Numbered from the stretch's first letter, positions 50,611-62,563 are shown. The stretch is DNA of 64,000 nt from Acidobacteriota bacterium (GCA_028875725.1 JAPPCR010000015.1:1-64000); one strand, 5' to 3'. Translations and numbers: made by a program. Notes: generated by a model from the letters alone, not told the origin.

Positions 50611-50746
50611 GGTGTCGTCCATGAGCCCGCTGACGGGCTCACGGACCGGGTCGCGTGTGGCACGGAACGCGCCACCCGGGTGTCGTCCATGAGCCCGCTG
50701 ACGGGCTCACGGACCGGGTCGCGTGTGGCACGGAACGCGCCACCCG
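50611..50746 (+). repeat. 68-bp tandem duplication at a start codon
   Basis: The segment starting GGTGTCGTCCATGAGCCCGC occurs at 50611-50678 and again at 50679-50746. Each copy holds an ATG within a hairpin (GAGCCCG-CTGA-CGGGCTC). The period is not a multiple of three. The first-copy ATG (50621) opens a 23-codon frame ending in a TGA (50690-50692) that overlaps the ATG of the second copy (50689), so the duplication created a small upstream reading frame coupled to the real gene. Confidence 0.95.
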
Positions 50747-51630
50747 GGTTCTACGTCGGCTACGTCGACGAGACGCCGCCCGGTGTCTCGCGTTTCGCGC
50801 GCCGCGTCGCGATCGGCCTCCTGCTGCTGGCCGCGGTTCTCGGCGCCGTCCTGGCGCTGCTGCTGGAACGGTTCGACGAGGGCGTGTTCGAGTACGGCAC
50901 GGTGCGGGGCTACGAGGGTGAACTGCTCGTCGATCCGCATCCCCGGCTGCTCACCGCGGACGGACCGGCCGAGGGCTATCTGCTGGTTGGAGTCGGCAAG
51001 CACGGACTCGACGTGGACAGCGAGCCCAGCCCGCCCTGGACACCCTCGCCATCCAGGAAGACCGGGCTCTCGGGCACGCTGATCCGGAATCCGGAAGCGG
51101 CCATGCTCGAAGTGCATTCCCTCGAGCTTCCCGAGGGAGCGACCGAAGCTGGACCCGCCATCGAGCCGGACGCAACGGCCGCTCCGGCGACCAGCGGCTC
51201 GGCCCTCGACAGCGAGAGCGGCGGTCCGGAGGCCGAGGCAGCAACCAACGTCATTCGCGTAAGCGGACAGACCCTGGTGGGCGAGATCGTCGATACGAAG
51301 TGCTATCTCGGCGCCATGAAGCCGGGCCGCGGCAAACCCCACCGGGACTGCGCCTCGCTCTGCATCCGGGGTGGAATCCCGGCCGCGCTCCTGGTGCGGA
51401 CGGAAGGCGGAGAGCGGCACCTGGTCCATCTGCTGAACCCGCAGGGCCAGCCGTTGGGGCGCGAGCTCCTCGAGTGGGTGGGGGAACCGGTCGAGGTGTG
51501 GGGAACCCTGAGACGGCGCGACAACCGCCTGTTCCTGCGGACGATCACCATCAGACCGACACGCGCCCCGGTCCCATCCGTCGTCGTCCCGGCGGTGCGC
51601 GAACCCGGGACTGCAACAGCCGATGACTGA
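50689..51630 (+). CDS. Single-pass membrane protein with conserved Cys motif
   Basis: 313 residues from ATG 50689 (GTG 50680 is an alternative). A helix at about 42-62 (VAIGLLLLAAVLGAVLALLLE) anchors it. A periplasmic domain near residues 200-225 has VDTKCYLGAMKPGRGKPHRDCASLCIRGGIP in short form: three Cys spaced C-x(14)-C-x(3)-C, flanked by HLVHLLNPQG. I have no family name. It may bind a redox cofactor or metal and partner the Rieske protein. Its last eight bases overlap the acyltransferase gene. Confidence 0.75.
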   Translation: MSPLTGSRTGSRVARNAPPGFYVGYVDETPPGVSRFARRVAIGLLLLAAVLGAVLALLLERFDEGVFEYGTVRGYEGELLVDPHPRLLTADGPAEGYLLVGVGKHGLDVDSEPSPPWTPSPSRKTGLSGTLIRNPEAAMLEVHSLELPEGATEAGPAIEPDATAAPATSGSALDSESGGPEAEAATNVIRVSGQTLVGEIVDTKCYLGAMKPGRGKPHRDCASLCIRGGIPAALLVRTEGGERHLVHLLNPQGQPLGRELLEWVGEPVEVWGTLRRRDNRLFLRTITIRPTRAPVPSVVVPAVREPGTATADD

Positions 51631-52486
51631 ACCGGTACGCAGCAACGTCTCGGCAACCGCTTCGAGCGGCGGTACCGTTCCCAGCCCCGAACACCTGCCC
51701 GACGGCCAGATCGAAGCCGGCACCTACCGCCTGCGCTTCGCCCGAACCGCCGAGGACATCGACCGGCTGCTGACGCTGCGTTTCGAAGTCTTCAACCTGG
51801 AGCTGGGCGAGGGGCTGGACGAGTCCTACGAAACCGGCCGCGACACGGACGACTTTGACGCGAACTGTCACCACATGCTGGTGGAGCGAACCGACGGCAC
51901 CATGATCGGCACCTACCGGATGCAGACCGCCGCGATGGCGACCCGCGGCAACGGCTTCTACTCGGCCATCGAGTACGACCTGGACGCACTGCCCGGCAGC
52001 GTCCTCGAGCAATCGGTCGAGATCGGCCGCGCCTGTATCCACCGCCGGCACCGGAAACGGACCGTGTTGTTCCTGCTCTGGCAGGGCCTGGCCCGTTACA
52101 TGGTGCACAACCGGCTCCGCTACCTGTTCGGCTGCTGCTCCCTGACCAGCCAGGACCAGGCCGCCGGCATCCGGCTCTACAGGCAGCTCGTCGCCGCGGG
52201 AAAGGTCCGGCCCGACCTCGACGTGCCGGTCCTCGATCACGCCCGATGCGAGGCATCGCCCGAGGTCGTCGAGAACCGTCCGGACGTCGAGATACCGGCA
52301 CTGTTCGCGACCTATCTGCGCTACGGCGCCCTCGTCTGCAGCCGGCCGGCCATCGACCGCGACTTCAAGACGATCGACTACCTGGTGCTGATGGACACGG
52401 CCACGCTCAGCCGGCGCATCCGGCTGATCTTCGGACTCGACGGGGCACCGCGGGTCGAATCGGCGACGCACGCCGCCGACGCCTGA
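51623..52486 (+). CDS. N-acyltransferase of the OlsB/GNAT type
   Basis: 287 residues. TYRLRFARTAEDIDRLLTLRFEVFNLELGEG, then MIGTYRMQT, EIGRACIHRRHR and YLFGCCSLTS belong to the hemolysin-like GNAT family that includes ornithine-acyl-ACP N-acyltransferase (OlsB). It likely forms an amide between a 3-hydroxyacyl group and an amino acid. The PlsC-like gene four bases downstream would supply the second acyl group, as OlsA does. The exact amino acid is not deducible. Confidence 0.82.
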   Translation: MTEPVRSNVSATASSGGTVPSPEHLPDGQIEAGTYRLRFARTAEDIDRLLTLRFEVFNLELGEGLDESYETGRDTDDFDANCHHMLVERTDGTMIGTYRMQTAAMATRGNGFYSAIEYDLDALPGSVLEQSVEIGRACIHRRHRKRTVLFLLWQGLARYMVHNRLRYLFGCCSLTSQDQAAGIRLYRQLVAAGKVRPDLDVPVLDHARCEASPEVVENRPDVEIPALFATYLRYGALVCSRPAIDRDFKTIDYLVLMDTATLSRRIRLIFGLDGAPRVESATHAADA

Positions 52487-52490
52487 GGGA

Positions 52491-53303
52491 ATGCGCCTCC
52501 TGCCCGTCTGCCGGCTGGCCTGGCGTGGCCCGGCGTTCCTCCTCCTAACCCTGGCCGCCTGGCTGCCGCTCTTCGTCCTGAAGCCGTTTCTCGCACGCCG
52601 CTACCCGACGTGGCGGAAGGTCCGCGCCGGCATCATGCGCCGCTGGGGCCGCGCCTGCCTGGCCGTCCTGAGCTGCCGGGTCACGGTCCGGGGCGCGCCG
52701 CCGGCGGCGCCTTGCCTGCTGGTCTCAAACCACATCTCCTACGTCGACATCCTGGTCCTCGCGGCGCATTCGCCCGCCCGCTTCGTCTCCAAGGCCGAGA
52801 TCGCGGACTGGCCTCTGGCGGGCACCGTGTGCCGGACGGTCGACATCATCTTCGTCGACCGCGGCCGGCGCCGCGACGTGACCCGGGTCGGCGAACAGAT
52901 CGCCGAAGCCCTGGTGGCCGGCGACCCGGTCATCCTCTTCCCCGAGGGCACCTCGACCCCCGGCGATGCCGTGGCCACCCTCAAGCCCTCCCTGCTGGCG
53001 CCGGCCGCCGCCCGGGAACTCCCGGTCCACTGGTCCGTTCTGCGCTACGAGACACCGGATGACGAGGACCCCGCCTTCCTGAGCGTCGCCTGGTGGGGCG
53101 AGATGCCGATGACGCCGCACGCGCCCGAACTGCTCAAGCTCCGCCGGATCGATGCGGAACTCGAGTTCGGCGATGAATCGATCCGTCACGCCGATCGCAA
53201 GGAACTCGCCCGCGGGCTGCGGGCGCGGATGACCGCGGCGTTCCGCCCCATGACCTCGAGCGAGGAAGCTGCAGCCTCGGTCGGCGATCGCCGCTTCCCA
53301 TGA
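52491..53303 (+). CDS. 1-acylglycerol-3-phosphate-type acyltransferase (PlsC/OlsA-like)
   Basis: 270 residues. HxxxxD is H81-D86 (SNHISYVD), and FPEGTSTPGD carries E152. An N-terminal hydrophobic helix (FLLLTLAAWLPLFVL) anchors it to the membrane. It transfers an acyl chain to a lipid hydroxyl. Paired with the OlsB-like gene it could build an ornithine-lipid-type aminolipid. Its stop overlaps the next ATG (53300). Confidence 0.9.
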   Translation: MRLLPVCRLAWRGPAFLLLTLAAWLPLFVLKPFLARRYPTWRKVRAGIMRRWGRACLAVLSCRVTVRGAPPAAPCLLVSNHISYVDILVLAAHSPARFVSKAEIADWPLAGTVCRTVDIIFVDRGRRRDVTRVGEQIAEALVAGDPVILFPEGTSTPGDAVATLKPSLLAPAAARELPVHWSVLRYETPDDEDPAFLSVAWWGEMPMTPHAPELLKLRRIDAELEFGDESIRHADRKELARGLRARMTAAFRPMTSSEEAAASVGDRRFP

Positions 53304-55999
53304 CCACCCGCATGGGGCGCCGGTCCTGGCTTCGCATGGCGATCGGCGTGTACTGCGCGCTGCTCCTCGCTTCGACGGTCGTGCGGTTCGCTCGCGAGCA
53401 ACACCCGTCCGTGATTCCGCTCGAGTTTCCCGCCCCGGACGGCGAGTTCGTGCTGATGCGTTCCCCATTCAGCTTCAAGCCGACGATGGAGATCCCCGCA
53501 CCGAGTGGAGAAGGCACGCTGCGCATCGCATGGGACGAGACCGACTCACCGAACCCCGAATCGCTGCCCCTCGTGCTCCTCCATGGATCGCCTGGCAGCT
53601 CTGACAACTTCAACCGTCTCAAGGGGACGTTGCACTACGCGGCCCGGCCAGACGACGACGGCAGGACCGCCACGGTTCTCTCCGACTCCCTGATCCGCCG
53701 CACCATCGCACCCGATCTGCCTGGGTTCGGCGCTTCCGATCACCGGGTCGCCGACTACTCCTCGCGCGGTCACGCCGACTCGACGCTCAAGCTGCTCGAT
53801 CGACTAGAGGTCGAGCGGTTCCACGTGCTCGGTTTCAGCATGGGCGGCGCCGTCGCGCTCCATCTCGCCGACCAGGCGCCTGACCGGGTGGCCTCCATCA
53901 TCCTGATGTCGTCGATCGGCGTCCAGGAACTCGAACTCCTGGGCGACTACCGAGTCAACCACGGGCTTCATGGGCTCCAACTCGGCCTGTTCTGGGGCCT
54001 CCGCAACCTGGTCCCCCACTTCGGCGCCCTCGACATGGCCGTCGCCCGTTCCTACGCCCGCAACTTCTACGACACGGACCAGCGGCCGCTGCGCGGCATC
54101 CTGGAGTCCCTCGAAGCGCCGGTCTTCATCATTCACGGCGCGCAGGATCCGCTGGTGCCGGCCGCCGCGGCACGGGAGCATCACCGGATCGTGCCGCACA
54201 GCGAGCTGTGGATGCGGCCGGACAGCCACTTCTTCCTGTTCCGCAGCGGCGAGGGCCTTGCAGCCCGGATCGAGGACTTCGTCAGCCGGGTCGAGGCGGG
54301 CGAGGCGGCCACGCGCGCCGATGCCGAAGCGGAGCGGCTGCGGCGGGCGGCACTGCCGTTCGACGACCTGGACCTGCCGCCCTTCACCGGGCCCGCCCTG
54401 CTGATCGTCTTCCTGCTCCTCGTGTTCGCCGCGTATGCCAGCGAGGACCTGACCTGCATCACAGCCGGCCTGCTCGTGGCCCAGGGGCGGCTCGACTTCC
54501 CCGTCGCCGTCGCCGCCTGTTACGTCGGCATCCTGAGCAGCGACCTCGGCATCGCCTGGCTGGCGCGCGTCCTGGGCCGGCCGGCTCTCAGATTGCCGCC
54601 TTTCAGCTGGTGGGTCAGCGAAGCCAGGTTCGAAGAAGCCTCCGCCTGGCTGCGGCGGCGAGCCCTGGTCGTCGTGCTGGTCAGCCGCTTCCTGCCCGGA
54701 ACGCGGCTGCCGACGTGCCTCGCCGCCGGCATCCTGCGCACGAGCCTGCTCCGCTTCTGCTTCTACTTCGCTCTCGCCGTCTCGATCTGGACGCCCGCCT
54801 TCGTCGGCGTCAACGCGCTCCTGGGGCGCGAGGCGGTCGAGCGCTTCGGCGGCCGCCTGCCGGGGGGGCTGCTCGGCGCCGCGCTGGCGCTGGCCGTCGT
54901 CATCTTCATCGTACGGAGCGTGGTCGTGCCGCTCTTCACCTGGCGCGGCCGCCGCCTCTGGCGCGGCCGGCTGCTGCGCATCCGTCACTGGGAGTTCTGG
55001 CCGATGTGGGCGTTCTACCCGCCGCTCGCGCTCTACATCCTCTGGCAGGGTCTGCGGCGCGGTCGCCTGACGGCCTTTACCGCGATCAACCCCGCCATGC
55101 CGCTCGGCGGCCTGCTGGGCGAGTCGAAGAGCGACATCCTCGACGGACTGGCCGGAATCGGGGCGGCACTGCCGGCCTGGAGGCGCATGCCGACCGGCAG
55201 CCCGGAGGAACGCATCGCGGCCCTGGACCGGTTCCTGGAGGAGGAGAACCTCGGCTACCCGGTCGTGCTCAAGCCGGACACCGGCGAGCGCGGCCGCGGC
55301 GTCGCCGTCGCGCGCTCCGAGGCCGAAGCGGCGACGTTCTTCGCAGCGACCCCCGGGCCCGCGCTCGCGCAGGAGTACATGGCGGGCGAGGAGTACGGCG
55401 TGTTCTGGGCCCGCCACCCAGGCCGGCGCGACGGGCACGTCTTCTCGATCACCCACAAGGTCCGCCCCACCGTGACCGGCGACGGAACCAGCACGCTGGA
55501 GCGGTTGATCCTGGACGACCCGCGCGCGGTCGCCATCGCGCACATCTACCGGCGGGAGCATCCCGAAGCGGCGACGCATGTCCCTGCCGCCGGCGAGAGA
55601 GTCGAGCTGACCCAGGTCGGCGCCCACTCGCGCGGGACGATCTTCCTGGACGCCAACGACCTGCACACCCCGGAACTGGAACGAGCGATGAACGCGATCT
55701 GCACCGCCTACGACGGGTTCGACTTCGGCCGCTTCGACGTACGCGTCCCGAGCGCCGAGGCGCTACGGCGCGGCGAAGGTCTCCGTGTGCTGGAAGTGAA
55801 CGGCGTGACGTCGGAGGCCACCCACATGTACGACCGTCGCCACGGCTTCCTCGCCGCTCACGCGATCCTGCGGCAGCAGTGGAAGCTCGCCTTCGACCTG
55901 GCGGAGGAACGCATCAGCGAAGGTGTCCGACCGGCCACGGTGAGCCGGATCCTCCGCGCCGTGCGGGTCGAACGACGAACCCGCCGCCGCGCGGCGTAA
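53300..55999 (+). CDS. Three-domain fusion: alpha/beta-hydrolase, DedA membrane domain, ATP-grasp ligase
   Basis: 899 residues. 1-30: signal/anchor helix. 90-330: alpha/beta-hydrolase with nucleophile S180 (LGFSMGGAVAL), acid D283 (AQDPLVP) and H310 (PDSHFF). 365-540: DedA/SNARE-associated (VTT) domain, with E382 (YASEDLTCITAGLL) and SRFLPGTRLPTCLAAG matching the family's R/P/G motif. 565-600: helix pair HWEFWPMWAFYPPLALYI. 640-880: ATP-grasp, with K658 (PVVLKPDTGERGRGVAV), E698, D813 (GRFDVRV) and E832/N834 (LEVNG). The domains would respectively cleave an ester, move or flip a lipid, and ligate a carboxylate to an amine. All three catalytic sets appear intact. It follows the OlsB- and PlsC-like genes in the same operon. 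Confidence 0.88.
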   Translation: MTTRMGRRSWLRMAIGVYCALLLASTVVRFAREQHPSVIPLEFPAPDGEFVLMRSPFSFKPTMEIPAPSGEGTLRIAWDETDSPNPESLPLVLLHGSPGSSDNFNRLKGTLHYAARPDDDGRTATVLSDSLIRRTIAPDLPGFGASDHRVADYSSRGHADSTLKLLDRLEVERFHVLGFSMGGAVALHLADQAPDRVASIILMSSIGVQELELLGDYRVNHGLHGLQLGLFWGLRNLVPHFGALDMAVARSYARNFYDTDQRPLRGILESLEAPVFIIHGAQDPLVPAAAAREHHRIVPHSELWMRPDSHFFLFRSGEGLAARIEDFVSRVEAGEAATRADAEAERLRRAALPFDDLDLPPFTGPALLIVFLLLVFAAYASEDLTCITAGLLVAQGRLDFPVAVAACYVGILSSDLGIAWLARVLGRPALRLPPFSWWVSEARFEEASAWLRRRALVVVLVSRFLPGTRLPTCLAAGILRTSLLRFCFYFALAVSIWTPAFVGVNALLGREAVERFGGRLPGGLLGAALALAVVIFIVRSVVVPLFTWRGRRLWRGRLLRIRHWEFWPMWAFYPPLALYILWQGLRRGRLTAFTAINPAMPLGGLLGESKSDILDGLAGIGAALPAWRRMPTGSPEERIAALDRFLEEENLGYPVVLKPDTGERGRGVAVARSEAEAATFFAATPGPALAQEYMAGEEYGVFWARHPGRRDGHVFSITHKVRPTVTGDGTSTLERLILDDPRAVAIAHIYRREHPEAATHVPAAGERVELTQVGAHSRGTIFLDANDLHTPELERAMNAICTAYDGFDFGRFDVRVPSAEALRRGEGLRVLEVNGVTSEATHMYDRRHGFLAAHAILRQQWKLAFDLAEERISEGVRPATVSRILRAVRVERRTRRRAA

Positions 56000-56035
56000 G
56001 CACTCCCCTGCCGGCTGCGCCGGCGAACCCGGCTC

Positions 56036-56536
56036 CTACCCGGCCTTCGCGGGCGTCTTCTTCTTCGCCGCCCGCCGCCGCGGTTTCGGCTTCTCAAGCG
56101 CATCGAGCCGCGCCTCGATCGCGCTCAGCCGTTCGATCACGGCCTCCAGGTCCGCCTGGCCGGGCACGCCGAGTTTCTCGAGTCGGCGCTCCAGGTGCTC
56201 GTCGATTCCCGTCCGCGCCTTCGACCTGGTCTGCTCGAAGCCGCTTCGCGCCTTCGACTTGGTCTGTTCGATCCCCTTCTCGGCCGCGGAACGCACCTGC
56301 TGAACCTTCTCCTCGGCCTTGTCCCGCCAGTCGCTCAGGGACTCCCTGCCCTGGCTCTCGACCTTCGCGCCGCGGGCGACCAGCCGGTCGAAGATCTTGG
56401 CGCCCACATCTGCCGCCTCGCCCGCTACGCCGGCGCCGGCGAGCGCCACCTTGTGGGCCGTTTCGACGGCCGACTCAACCACCGACCGCGGCTTCGATTC
56501 GCTATCTCTGGTTTCCGTCGCGGATGCTGCTGTCAT
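56036..56536 (-). CDS. Phasin-like coiled-coil protein
   Basis: 166 residues from ATG 56536, which overlaps the stop of the dioxygenase gene. SVVESAVETAHKVALAGAGVAGEAADVGAKIFDRLVARGAKVE resembles the PHA-granule-associated protein family (PhaF/PhaI). The middle is a long charged coil with tandem GIEQTKSKARSGFEQTRSKARTGI. The C-terminus is a basic KPKPRRRAAKKKTPAKAG tail, which in PhaF binds DNA. Localisation to polyester granules or the nucleoid is inferred. Confidence 0.75.
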   Translation of the reverse strand: MTAASATETRDSESKPRSVVESAVETAHKVALAGAGVAGEAADVGAKIFDRLVARGAKVESQGRESLSDWRDKAEEKVQQVRSAAEKGIEQTKSKARSGFEQTRSKARTGIDEHLERRLEKLGVPGQADLEAVIERLSAIEARLDALEKPKPRRRAAKKKTPAKAG

Positions 56537-57318
56537 CTGCTCATCCCCCTTGTCTCCGCCAACCGCCGCTTCACGGTCTCGATGGGGTTGCGGTAGTCCA
56601 CCGTGCCCAGACCGCGGTTGGTCAGCTTGTAACCGATCAACGCCTGGAGCTTCTCGGGCATTTCCACCACGACTTCCCACGGCACGCCGACGAACTGGTT
56701 CTCCCGCTGCTTGAGCCACGCCAGGTTGAAGTTGAAGTTGAGGGAGCGTCGATACCCGTTCTGCGTCGAGTTGCCGCCGCCCCGGTGCCAGACGGCGCCG
56801 TCCCACAGGAAGAGCGCCCCGGCCGGCATCTCCACCGTGATGGTCGGTACGTCGGGATCGACCGGATCGGCCGAGCGATGGCTGCCGGGAACGATCTCCG
56901 TGGCCCCGTTCTCCACCGTGAACGGATCGAGGGCGATCAGCGTGTTGGCGATCAGCGGAACGTGCGGCCGCGGAAGCGGATAGTGGCCGTCGTCCTGGTG
57001 CATCCGCTGGGGACGGTCTCCCGGTCCGGGCCGCATCGCGGCGACGCCCGAGACCTGGTAGTCGGGGCCGAGCACGGCCTCCACCAGCCCCAGCAGACGA
57101 TCGTCCATGAGGAGCTCGTCGACGGCCCGCGTCTTGGCCAGCAGGTTGTGCGTATGGATCGTCTGCTGGCCGTAGTCGTCCGTCATCCGGCTGCCGATCT
57201 CGTCGAAGACGGGCGCAAGGTCGCGGAGCAGCCGCTCCAACATCACTTCGTCCAGAAAGTCGGGCTCAACGGTGTAGCCGTCTTCGCGGACGCGTCGTGC
57301 TGCGCTTTCGATGTCCAT
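56533..57318 (-). CDS. Phytanoyl-CoA dioxygenase-family protein
   Basis: 261 residues from the ATG at 57318; an in-frame ATG at 57405 would add 29 residues overlapping the divergent hydrolase gene. Fe(II)/2-oxoglutarate ligands: HxD in QRMHQDDGHYPLP and distal His in AVWHRGGGN, with the 2OG-binding Arg in GYRRSLNFNF. It hydroxylates a lipid or small molecule. Co-translated with the phasin-like gene. Confidence 0.9.
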   Translation of the reverse strand: MDIESAARRVREDGYTVEPDFLDEVMLERLLRDLAPVFDEIGSRMTDDYGQQTIHTHNLLAKTRAVDELLMDDRLLGLVEAVLGPDYQVSGVAAMRPGPGDRPQRMHQDDGHYPLPRPHVPLIANTLIALDPFTVENGATEIVPGSHRSADPVDPDVPTITVEMPAGALFLWDGAVWHRGGGNSTQNGYRRSLNFNFNLAWLKQRENQFVGVPWEVVVEMPEKLQALIGYKLTNRGLGTVDYRNPIETVKRRLAETRGMSR

Positions 57319-57386
57319 GGATTCCTGCCGAGAGTGGGCTGATTGGCGATGCGCGGCAGCGTAACAAAGCAGGTAGCCTTCACTCC

Positions 57387-58292
57387 ATGAGAAGAAGTAC
57401 GACAAATCTGCGACCGAAGTTCCGGACCGTTCTGACGACGCTGATCGCGCTCGTCGCCTTCACCGGCACCTACGCGCAAGCCGACGCCTCAACCCAGTCC
57501 TTCACTGCCAGCGACGGCGTCGAGATCCACTACCTCGTCGAGGGCCGCGGCGACCCGGTCGTGCTGCTTCACGGCATCACAGGTACGGCCGCCTCGAACT
57601 GGGGCGGCCCCGGCATCATCGGCCGGCTGGCCGAAGAGTTCCAGGTCATCTCTGTCGACCAGCGCGGCCACGGCATGAGCGGCAAGCCGCACGACCCCGC
57701 GAGCTACGGCGAGCGCATGGCCCTGGACGTCGTCGACCTGCTCGACCATTTGCGGCTGCAGCAGGCGCACGTCGTCGGCTACTCGATGGGCGGCTTCATC
57801 ACGATGAAACTCGTCGCCCTGGCCCCTGACCGGCTGATGTCGGCGGTTGTCGGCGGCGCCGGCTGGTCGAGCCCCGAACTGCGCGACGACGCGATGTTCG
57901 ACGCGCTGGCCGCCTCCCTCGAGGCGGGTAAGGGCGGCGGTCCCCTGGTCGAGTTCCTGTGGCCCGGCGAGGAACCACCGACCCCCGAACAGGTTCAGGC
58001 GATCGGCCAGGCGATGGTCGCCTCGAACGACCAGATGGCCCTGGCGGCCGTCGTCCGCGGCATGCCCGGCCTCGACGTAAGCGCCGAACTCCTCCGCATC
58101 AACAAGGTGCCGACCCTCAACATCATCGGCAGCGACGATCCCCTGAAGCCCAACGCCGACGCCCTCGTATCTGTCATGAAGGAGCACCGCCTCCACATCA
58201 TCGAAGGCGCCAACCACATGAACACCCTGAGCTCCCCCGAGTTCCTCGACACCGTCCGCGCCTTCTTCATCGAACTCTGCAACTGCGCGTAG
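57387..58292 (+). CDS. Exported alpha/beta-fold hydrolase
   Basis: 301 residues. Signal peptide (VLTTLIALVAFTGTYAQA). Oxyanion motif VVLLHGITG, nucleophile VGYSMGGFITM, acid in IIGSDDPLKPN and His in IEGANHMNTL. Periplasmic esterase or lactonase of unknown substrate. Divergent from the phytanoyl-CoA dioxygenase gene. Confidence 0.88.
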   Translation: MRRSTTNLRPKFRTVLTTLIALVAFTGTYAQADASTQSFTASDGVEIHYLVEGRGDPVVLLHGITGTAASNWGGPGIIGRLAEEFQVISVDQRGHGMSGKPHDPASYGERMALDVVDLLDHLRLQQAHVVGYSMGGFITMKLVALAPDRLMSAVVGGAGWSSPELRDDAMFDALAASLEAGKGGGPLVEFLWPGEEPPTPEQVQAIGQAMVASNDQMALAAVVRGMPGLDVSAELLRINKVPTLNIIGSDDPLKPNADALVSVMKEHRLHIIEGANHMNTLSSPEFLDTVRAFFIELCNCA

Positions 58293-58328
58293 CGGCGACG
58301 GCGGCTACAGCCGCCCGTGGCGCTACGC
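58287..58328. terminator. Hairpin between convergent genes
   Basis: Outer stem GCGTAGCG with CGCTACGC, inner stem GGCGGC-TACA-GCCGCC. It overlaps the 3' ends of the hydrolase and the M20 amidohydrolase genes. There is no T-tract. Probably a bidirectional terminator or mRNA 3'-end stabiliser. Confidence 0.6.
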
Positions 58329-59459
58329 CGAGAGTTGCGTCTCGACGAGGGTGGTCCAGTAGCGCATGCCGATGGGGAGGACGTCGTCGTTGAAGTCGTA
58401 GCGGGGGGTGTGGAGGCCGGCGCTGTTGCCGTTGCCGAGGAACATGAAGGCGCCGGGGCGTTCCTGGAGCATGTAGGCGAAGTCTTCGGAGCCCATCACG
58501 GGGGCGAGGCTGGTGTTGACCTCGCTGCCGACTTCGCGGGCGGCGTTGGCGGCCTTCTCGGTCTGGTCCGCGTGGTTCACCGTGGCCGGGTAGTAGTGGC
58601 GGTACTGGAACTCGAAGCCGGCGCCGTGGGCGGTGCAGATGCCGCGGCCGATCTGGCGCATCCGTCGTTCGACGAGCTTCTGTACCTCGGGCAGGAATGC
58701 CCGGACGCAGCCGCCGTGAACGACCCGGCTCGGAATCACGTTGTCCGCGTGACCGCCATGGACACGGGCCACCGTGATCACCGCGCTGTGGAGCGGGTCC
58801 ACGTTGCGGGCCACGATCGTCTGCAGGGCGAGGACGATCTCGGCCCCGATCGGGATCGGGTCCACCGTGCCGTGAGGGAACGCGGCGTGGCCGCCAGCGC
58901 TGGTCACCGCGAACTCGAACACGTCGATTGCGGCCATCAGCGGCCCGGCGCAGAGGCCGAACTTGCCGACCTCCATTCCCGGGTAGTTGTGGACGCCGTA
59001 AACCTCCTGGGCCGGGAACTGCTCGAACAGGCCCTCCTCGATCATCACCCGGGCGCCGCCGTCCTTCTCCTCCGCGGGCTGGAAGAAGAAGTAGACAGTG
59101 CCGTCGAAGGACCGGTTCTCGCTCAGGTGCTTCGCGGCGCCGAGCAGCATCGCGGTGTGGCCGTCGTGGCCGCAGGCGTGCATCTTGCCGGGGTTCCGGG
59201 AACGGTGCTCAAAGTCGTTCTCCTCGTGGATCGGCAGCGCGTCCATGTCCGCCCGCAGCGCGATGCTGCGATCCGACGAACCGGACCTGAGCACGCCGAC
59301 CACCCCGGTGCCGGCGAGGCCGCGATGGACCTCGAGGCCGCCGAAGGATTCGAGCAGTTCGGCCACCTTGCCGCTCGTCACCTTCTCCTCGAACGCGAGC
59401 TCAGGATGCCGGTGGAAGTCCCGGCGCCAGGACCTCATCTGTTCGTGCAGCGGATCCAT
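58323..59459 (-). CDS. M20-family amidohydrolase (hippurate hydrolase-like)
   Basis: 378 residues from ATG 59459 ([25 protein letters not shown]). The metal site is in [17 protein letters not shown] and [13 protein letters not shown], and [18 protein letters not shown] is the C-terminal signature of aminoacylase/IAA-amino-acid hydrolases. It hydrolyses N-acyl amino acids or related amides. The upstream gene leuS is divergent. Confidence 0.92.
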   Translation of the reverse strand: MDPLHEQMRSWRRDFHRHPELAFEEKVTSGKVAELLESFGGLEVHRGLAGTGVVGVLRSGSSDRSIALRADMDALPIHEENDFEHRSRNPGKMHACGHDGHTAMLLGAAKHLSENRSFDGTVYFFFQPAEEKDGGARVMIEEGLFEQFPAQEVYGVHNYPGMEVGKFGLCAGPLMAAIDVFEFAVTSAGGHAAFPHGTVDPIPIGAEIVLALQTIVARNVDPLHSAVITVARVHGGHADNVIPSRVVHGGCVRAFLPEVQKLVERRMRQIGRGICTAHGAGFEFQYRHYYPATVNHADQTEKAANAAREVGSEVNTSLAPVMGSEDFAYMLQERPGAFMFLGNGNSAGLHTPRYDFNDDVLPIGMRYWTTLVETQLSA

Positions 59460-59538
59460 GAGCTTCGATGGTAGCGGACGGTACACTCCGCTGCCGTGCC
59501 GGAGCTTGCCGGCTGAGCGCCTCGACGCAGTGCACCCC

Positions 59539-62139
<2,601 letters not shown>

Positions 62140-62224
62140 AGAGCCGGGATCGGTTATCATCTCCCGCCCTCGGAGGGACACCGCGCACATCCATCCTCCT
62201 GAGCCCCAACCCAGCGAGACGATC

Positions 62225-62467
62225 ATGAAAAGCGATATGCACCCCGAACTCCACCCGGTCGTGTTCATCGATCCGTCGGCGAACGCCGAGTTCATCTCCC
62301 AGTCGACGATGACCAGCGACAAGACCCGGGACGTCGACGGCGTCGAGCACTACGAGATCCGGCTCGAGATCTCATCCGCGTCCCACCCCTTCTACACGGG
62401 ACGCCAGCACTTCGTCGACAGCGCCGGCCAGATCGAGAAGTTCCAGCGCCGGTACGGGCGGAAGTAG
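62225..62467 (+). CDS. rpmE2: Ribosomal protein L31 type B (zinc-free)
   Basis: 80 residues. [23 protein letters not shown] and [19 protein letters not shown] are L31 signatures. The protein contains no Cys at all, so it is the zinc-independent paralogue usually induced by Zur under zinc limitation. No clear Zur box is visible upstream by eye. About 85 bases downstream of leuS. Confidence 0.95.
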   Translation: MKSDMHPELHPVVFIDPSANAEFISQSTMTSDKTRDVDGVEHYEIRLEISSASHPFYTGRQHFVDSAGQIEKFQRRYGRK

Positions 62468-62563
62468 CACCCGCCAGGGACTGCGGAGGCCGCCCCGGCT
62501 GATGCCGGCCAGAAGGCCGGCGCACCGACAGTCGAGTCGCGGGCAGCCGTCAGCCAGGCCGGC

